A DNA stretch of 64,000 nt from Dipylidium caninum (Eukaryota > Platyhelminthes > Cestoda > Cyclophyllidea > Dipylidiidae). Every line of letters starts with the position of its first letter. Position 1 is the first letter of the stretch. The notes below the pieces were generated by a model. It was not told the DNA's origin and did no database searches. It saw nothing but the letters and a program-made list of their open reading frames with translations. A program made the translations under genes and the position numbers. This document shows positions 59,149 through 64,000 of this stretch, one piece after another. Location: assembly GCA_017562135.1 (NCBI GenBank), contig QEYB01001152.1, positions 248,001 to 312,000 on the forward strand. The letters are read 5' to 3'.

Positions 59149-60165
59149 TCAAACTAAGTCTCCGTTATCGGGGCGACTACATTCGGCAGGTTCTTCAACA
59201 TCTGGTACACACTATAGTAGTTGATCGGAATGTGATACAGGTTAATCTCGAGACTTACGAAAAATTCGACGAAAGAGGCGGTTATGTCGTTCGTACCCGC
59301 TTGGATCATGTACTGCAGCGAGAGAAAACCACGGTCATTCATGCGCAATGAAACGCGCGACGAGAGGGCCAGTGCGCGACTTGTAGAAGGCCGAAGGAGA
59401 GAAAGTCGGTAGCGTGCAACGTAGGGTTCCGCAGTTGAGCACTCGAAAACCTCAACAGGATCGGAACCGTGGGGGAAGTCGTAGTGTGTTGTGCCTGTGA
59501 AGCCGTACGTAGTTAACCGTAAACGCGGATTTGGAAGTGTGGGCGGAACCACAGTGATCTCGAGCACGTCGCTAGTTGTGTCAAGCTCAGAGAATGCCTC
59601 CCTCATGCAATCTGATTTAATGATAAATTTGCTAATTATCTGACGGCTGGAGAAATCGAAATCGAGAACCTCAAGGGCATCCATGGTTTTTATATTGCAC
59701 TCTGCAACTACACCGCTATCTTCAATGCTAAACTACTAGAGGTAACTAAACACCTACAGCAGATCCAATGTGCCGCCATGGTCCTTGTAGCACAGTATCA
59801 TTGTAATGAGAGAGTTGTTGTTGCCAACGCCAAACACCGATAGACAGTCCTGTCGTTGGTTATACGGCTACTGACTTACGAGCAATATGTTCAGATTTAT
59901 CTTAAAAGCAACGATGGGAAGCGTAATCTTGTACTCCTGGAATACTTCCGATTGCACGAAAGCGCTTCCCTGAATGCACTTCGCATCTTCAACAGTAACC
60001 TTGATCCCATTTTCCGAAATGAAAATTGTCGAAATCTAAAGCCTGTTTCTGTAACCGATGGATTACATCGCGAAAATGCACAGCTTTGAGTAGAGTTATG
60101 CACGCTCTAATGTTGTCTGTTTTTGCGTAAACTAATGGATTCTCAACTGCAGCGGATATACGCAT
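59149..60165 (-). CDS. RAD1: Cell-cycle checkpoint protein RAD1 (9-1-1 clamp subunit)
   Basis: Five exons: 60067-60165, 59880-60035, 59758-59849, 59259-59727, 59149-59211. The introns are only 31, 30, 30 and 47 bases. The joined product is 292 residues against 282 in human, and all phases agree. Conserved blocks in order: DNIRACITLLKAVHFRD; NGIKVTVEDAKCIQ; VFQEYK; DCLSVFG; LDFDFSSRQIISKFI; DCMREAFSELDTTSDVLEIT; RYRLSLLRPSTS; DRGFLSLQYMI; then, after the last intron, FVEFFCVPDVEEPAE. RAD1 forms the PCNA-like ring with RAD9 and HUS1, which is loaded at damaged DNA to activate ATR. If the 47-base intron is retained, a different tail continues to a stop at 59154. The human comparison is from memory, but it is continuous over the whole protein. 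Confidence 0.97.
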
Positions 60166-62648
60166 TGAACAAATTGCAGCGCGAAAATAATGGCCTTGAA
60201 AAGACCCAATGATAAGATAACGGGCCGGCTGCGGTCACAATAATTAGTCCAAAAATGACTGTCCAAACATTATGAGAGGCCCAGAAGTATGTGACTAATA
60301 TCATTCGACATTTAGCTTAGTTTTAATTTTCAGCTTAAAATCGACTTGTTCACTGATAGGCATTATAACAGACTGTATTCAGTCGAGTTCAATTCCGATC
60401 ATAAGGAAAACAAGACCCATAAATTGCCCTTGTTAGCCAACCGTCTAGAGGTAACTCTTTATGAGATAGCGAACGAGGCGGCCCGGAGTATTCTTCTGGC
60501 ATTAGCGAACATCATGAATATTTACGAGCGAAACGTTAAAGAGCACAAAAAAAATAATTGAAAGACTCCGGAACTTTAAAAGTGATGCCACTAGCCTTAA
60601 TCTTATAAAGATCAAGCACTGAAACCCGAATGAAGGCAAAACGACCTAAATTTATCGTCCTAACATTTGGTAGATTACAACCCATAGCACAATATCCCTT
60701 GGCTCAACTATTTACCTAAATATCCTTCTAAATTACCTTAGTAATTTCTTGAAACTTGTAAGCATATGACTTGCGAAAACTCTCGTGTTACAAACCGGGA
60801 AATTAGATGTCATTTTCATGGCCCTTTCGATTCATTCAGGTGACATATATAGAAAAGCACATTTATGCCACAATACTGCTTAGATCAATCAATAGAGCCA
60901 TAAGTTTAGCTGTAGGACAAACGACCCCTATAAAAAGTTGAACTATCCTACACCCCTATTCTTTCCCTATTTACACGGACATTAATAAAGAACCAATTGA
61001 ACAATGAATTCAATGCGAGGTGAAATGCTGTTGAAGTGCTCACTACATAGCGATTGCTGACACCCAATTTTATTGTGATTAAAGTTATCTTTTGTACCAT
61101 AAGTTGATATTGTTAACTCGGTATACTATCGTTAATGGTCCGCACGACAGAGCAGCATTTTAAGTAGCTTGTGAAATGCGCCGTCGAGAGAAATATATGA
61201 CAATGATATGGCCTAGACGAAAGCAACAAACATAATAGCTTTAGGTTCGACTCTCCTTACTACATCCACCAAGTTTACTTAAGCAGCTCAATGCCTAGTA
61301 CTTTTGCGATGGATTCTAACTAACACCTCGAACAACTGATTGTATGTTATGATTAAAAGAAGCCTTTAACACTTTAACTAAATTCTAATATCCAAGCTGC
61401 ACAATTTAAACCCTTACAACCTTTAAGACTCCTTGATTTGTCCTTGGATAGCATCATTTTTATGTTAGAGGCTTCGAATCAGAGTATGCCATTTTGTTCA
61501 GCATCTTGTGGCCGCTTAAGTGAATAATGCTCTAATATTTGTCATATAATTTTCATTTCCTTGAACTTGCGTCTTAGAGGTTAACTTGTGTCATTATTGC
61601 TAGTATTTCCCTAGTGACGAGGGTGCCTTGCTGAATGAGTAACCTGTCATGTTTTGTGAAAGATGTATGTGATGACCGCATTATCATAAACTTCACAGGT
61701 AGCTTTAATAATTTGCCCGCAGTGCATTGTTTAACGCGACTGTTGGGTCTTGATTGGTTACGAAGGGCGGTACCTCCGCAGTTCTTTGTGTTTGTGCATT
61801 TTAAGTGTGGTTATTTGTTCGAAAAATCTCGACCTTTTTATATTATTCATAGTCATTCATTTGAGTACTTGACCTTCAGGTTTAATCGTATTCCTTTTAC
61901 CTTACTCTATTTCTGTCTAGTACGAATATTCACTTCCAATTGAAGCTGGTATTTTGCTTGTCATGTTCCCCCCTTTATACTTTTTTAGCATATCGTATGG
62001 TCCGGACAAGGTACATAGTAGCGTCTTATGTGCCTTTCGCGTTATTTTGTCTATTCAAACGTCTTGATGAATGCCACCCACCATTTTGCGACGTTTTCCA
62101 ATTAATGTCCCGGAAAACACATTGTTCAATAGTATTATGGTCACCTTCTTTTATCAAAATGTGTAAAGATTTTTTATTAATACAACTTGTTCTGCGGTGT
62201 TTAGTTGGACTTTGATGACTTTAGTTCCTCGCACCATTGCGCCATTTATTGTTTTGTTCGACGTAGAGACAGCTCCATAAATGATTCTGTCTTTAGCGGA
62301 CGTAGTAGTTGTACCGACGTTGCTTCCAGTTGTGGATAATAAATCCCGTAATAGTCTCAATTCATTCTAAACGTTGCGAGATTATGACGGAATATCATGT
62401 GCTTATTATATGGTTTTATAGCATGTTTTTCCATTATTCATCTTGCTTTTCACTAGGAAGCAAGTTATGTATGTTTGTAGGAATCATCCTGTGGTTTGTG
62501 GTTTCTTTTTATTCTCAACAGGTATGCCCATTTTGTCTCAAGTTAAGCGTGATACGTTAGCTAATGCCGTTATACCTATTTTTCTTTAGAGATATGTCTC
62601 AATTTGGTTGTTTTATCCTTATGGACTGTTTTTACTTCTTAGGTCTTC
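60166..62648. other. Divergent intergenic stretch with an orphan terminal-exon candidate
   Basis: A+T-rich DNA between the divergent RAD1 and SGT1 genes. It contains a splice-acceptor-flanked frame at 60334-60561, described separately, and open plus-strand frames at 61635-61943 and 61940-62215 that are rich in Phe, Tyr, Cys and Leu as expected of A+T-rich noncoding DNA. No RNA gene was recognised. Confidence 0.45.
60334..60561 (+). CDS. Putative terminal exon of an unidentified gene
   Basis: After the acceptor TTAATTTTCAG a phase-0 frame runs 75 codons to TGA: LKIDLFTDRHYNRLYSVEF, then a charged segment and a probable amphipathic helix (RLEVTLYEIANEAARSILL) ending in a Lys/Asn tail. Its balanced composition contrasts with the surrounding A+T-rich spacer. 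No upstream exon on the plus strand could be identified; the nearest sequence upstream is occupied by RAD1 on the other strand. It may be a terminal exon of a gene overlapping RAD1, a relic, or chance. Confidence 0.3.
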   Translation, partial: LKIDLFTDRHYNRLYSVEFNSDHKENKTHKLPLLANRLEVTLYEIANEAARSILLALANIMNIYERNVKEHKKNN

Positions 62649-63016
62649 ATGGTTCCAAGTGACCCTGGGTAGGTCATACGGCTCTTGTTAATAGTATAGG
62701 TATCAGTGGTATCAGACGGATTCGACTGTTTTCGTCTCCCTCATGTACAAGGGCGTCGATGCAGCCAATCTTCGCGTCATGTTCTCCGAGGACGCAGTGA
62801 GCAACTTTCCAACTTTTTATGGGTATTTTTCATAGGTCGCGATCTACTTGAATAATGAACTCATCAAACAACTCAGTCTTGCGCAAAAAATTGATCCGCA
62901 AAAATCCTCGTACAAATGCACACCTATGAAGATTGAACTTAGACTGACAAAAATTGTAAGCACGAATTGGAGCTGTTTGGAGGGTACCGACCCTTCGTCA
63001 TCCCCCAAATTAACCG
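62649..63016 (+). CDS. SUGT1: SGT1/SUGT1 co-chaperone, CS-domain part (5' end; continues past window)
   Basis: Exons: 62649-62668 (ATG GTT CCA), 62700-62796 and 62836-63016, with introns of 31 and 39 bases. Phases agree and the last exon ends in phase 1 at GTGAGT. The product so far is a CS (p23-like) domain: YQWYQTDSTVFVSLMYKGV, LRVMFSE, then CTPMKIELRLTK and NWSCLEG, matching the SGT1 pattern of WYQT, FSE, KIE...L.K and W..LEG. SGT1 binds Hsp90 and Skp1 and supports kinetochore assembly and SCF ligases. No TPR domain precedes the CS domain, as in insect SGT1 and unlike vertebrates. The C-terminal SGS domain was not found before 64000 and presumably lies beyond the window. CHORDC1-type CS proteins are a less good match. 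Confidence 0.85.
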
Positions 63017-64000
63017 GTGAGTGGCTTTGGAAACTGAATGTCATTTTTAACCCGGCTACCAGTATTAAGTTAATAAGTATAATGATTTGTAAACCATGTG
63101 TAAGTGTATTTTAGTACACTTATTTACTGCAGTCTGAGCCTTAGTGAAGGTTGGTTTGTAATTACTATTGCTGTCCGATATTTTCTTTCTCATATGCTAT
63201 CAATAATTGATCTTTTATTCTTAGATTCCATTAACTGACGCAAAATGCGCCAGGAAGAAGCGTATTTTAGTTTTACCGTCTACGTTTTTTAATCCGTTTT
63301 CGGATGACATTTTGAGAGAGGGTTCCGGTGACATCATTTTGGTGGCGCAGCAAGTTTACCCGAGTTCTCTGAGTTAATTTCAATGTGTCACCTGTTTATG
63401 GTTTCAGCGGAGCGCCTAGAGGGCTTACTTTGTTGACTTAAACACCGGTATGCCAACCTGATCATTGGGTAATTTTAACTGGGCGGTGCATGGTTAGTCA
63501 AGAATATTGTGCAGTACTTAAATTACTGCAGCTGGTGATGTATTAAAAATGGTTTAGTAGACAGTAATGTTTTGAGTTTTCTTTGGGACTGAGCCGCACT
63601 GTTATGGAGAAGCTTATTATTAGCTTACTTAAGAGTTGGAAAGTTGTAGACTTTGTTTGAGGACTATCATTTCTTGAGTACCTATAAAGCAATATTAACT
63701 CAGGAGGTCGTGGTGGCAGGCGTGAGTTACAATTACATTCGAAGTTTTACGGTGTTACGATTAAAAAGTAACAGTTAACATTATGAATATCAAAGGTATT
63801 TCATCGACTACTTATGGGGATTGGTTATATCTGAGAGATTTTTATCCATCGATTTATTTGTGCGTTTCTTTTCTAATGGTTGAAACGCTTAAGTGCGCCT
63901 GATATGAAGTCAGTTTACTTTAAATTCGCTAATTATCAGCATGGACTTTTGCCTATGCACGCATCCTTCTGTACGGTCGACATCTTTTTAAAGGTTATGT
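63017..64000 (+). other. Intron of SGT1 running to the window edge
   Basis: No exon encoding the SGS domain or a W-D-K-L type segment was found. AG sites at 63224 and 63408 give only very short frames. Confidence 0.5.

Noticed and set aside
59121..59351. 76-codon plus-strand frame
   Set aside because: It is antisense shadow of the last RAD1 exons.
61240..61262. GGTTCGAC-containing stretch resembling a tRNA T-loop
   Set aside because: No matching acceptor stem or anticodon arm could be built around it by eye.

Overview
The window is nuclear DNA of an invertebrate animal. Protein-coding genes are split by GT-AG introns, are read on both strands and use the standard code. The mix of about 30-47 base introns (RAD1, NAC-alpha, SGT1) with introns of several kb, plus the divergence of the proteins, suggests a parasitic flatworm (cestode or trematode). 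That taxon is an inference; no marker gene here proves it. No bacterial, viral, CRISPR or recognisable transposon genes were seen.

Layout. 1-18 kb is visibly G+C-rich, with CA/GT-type simple repeats at the left edge. Its only supported gene is the 3' part of a C-clamp transcription-factor-like gene (+, 9550-13187). From about 17 kb the DNA becomes A+T-rich and gene-dense: NAC-alpha (-, 18205-18865); an orphan 447-codon ORF (+, 22391-23734); an eight-exon choline/ethanolamine kinase (+, 26516-37692); an N4BP2-like P-loop kinase/CUE/Smr gene (-, 38793-49831); a five-exon C2H2 zinc-finger gene (-, 50585-53800); TMEM33 (-, 54653-55901); RAB4 (+, 56823-58258); RAD1 (-, 59149-60165); and the 5' part of SGT1 (+, 62649 to beyond the window). 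Exon joins were worked out by hand from splice sites, reading phase and remembered family motifs. Phases add up across every complete gene listed, except for an unresolved stretch of the N4BP2-like gene between 44.85 and 47.39 kb.

The genes are mostly unrelated housekeeping functions: nascent-chain sorting, phospholipid synthesis, ER membrane shaping, endosome recycling, DNA-damage checkpoint and Hsp90 co-chaperone. No operon or shared pathway is evident. Points worth a second look are a GC-AG intron inside the kinase catalytic motif of the choline kinase, the rearranged multi-CUE architecture of the N4BP2-like protein, a cysteine-rich exon in a 6.1 kb intron, an antisense splice-flanked exon in the N4BP2-like gene, and an orphan terminal exon upstream of SGT1. 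I found no convincing evidence of a wholly new molecular system.
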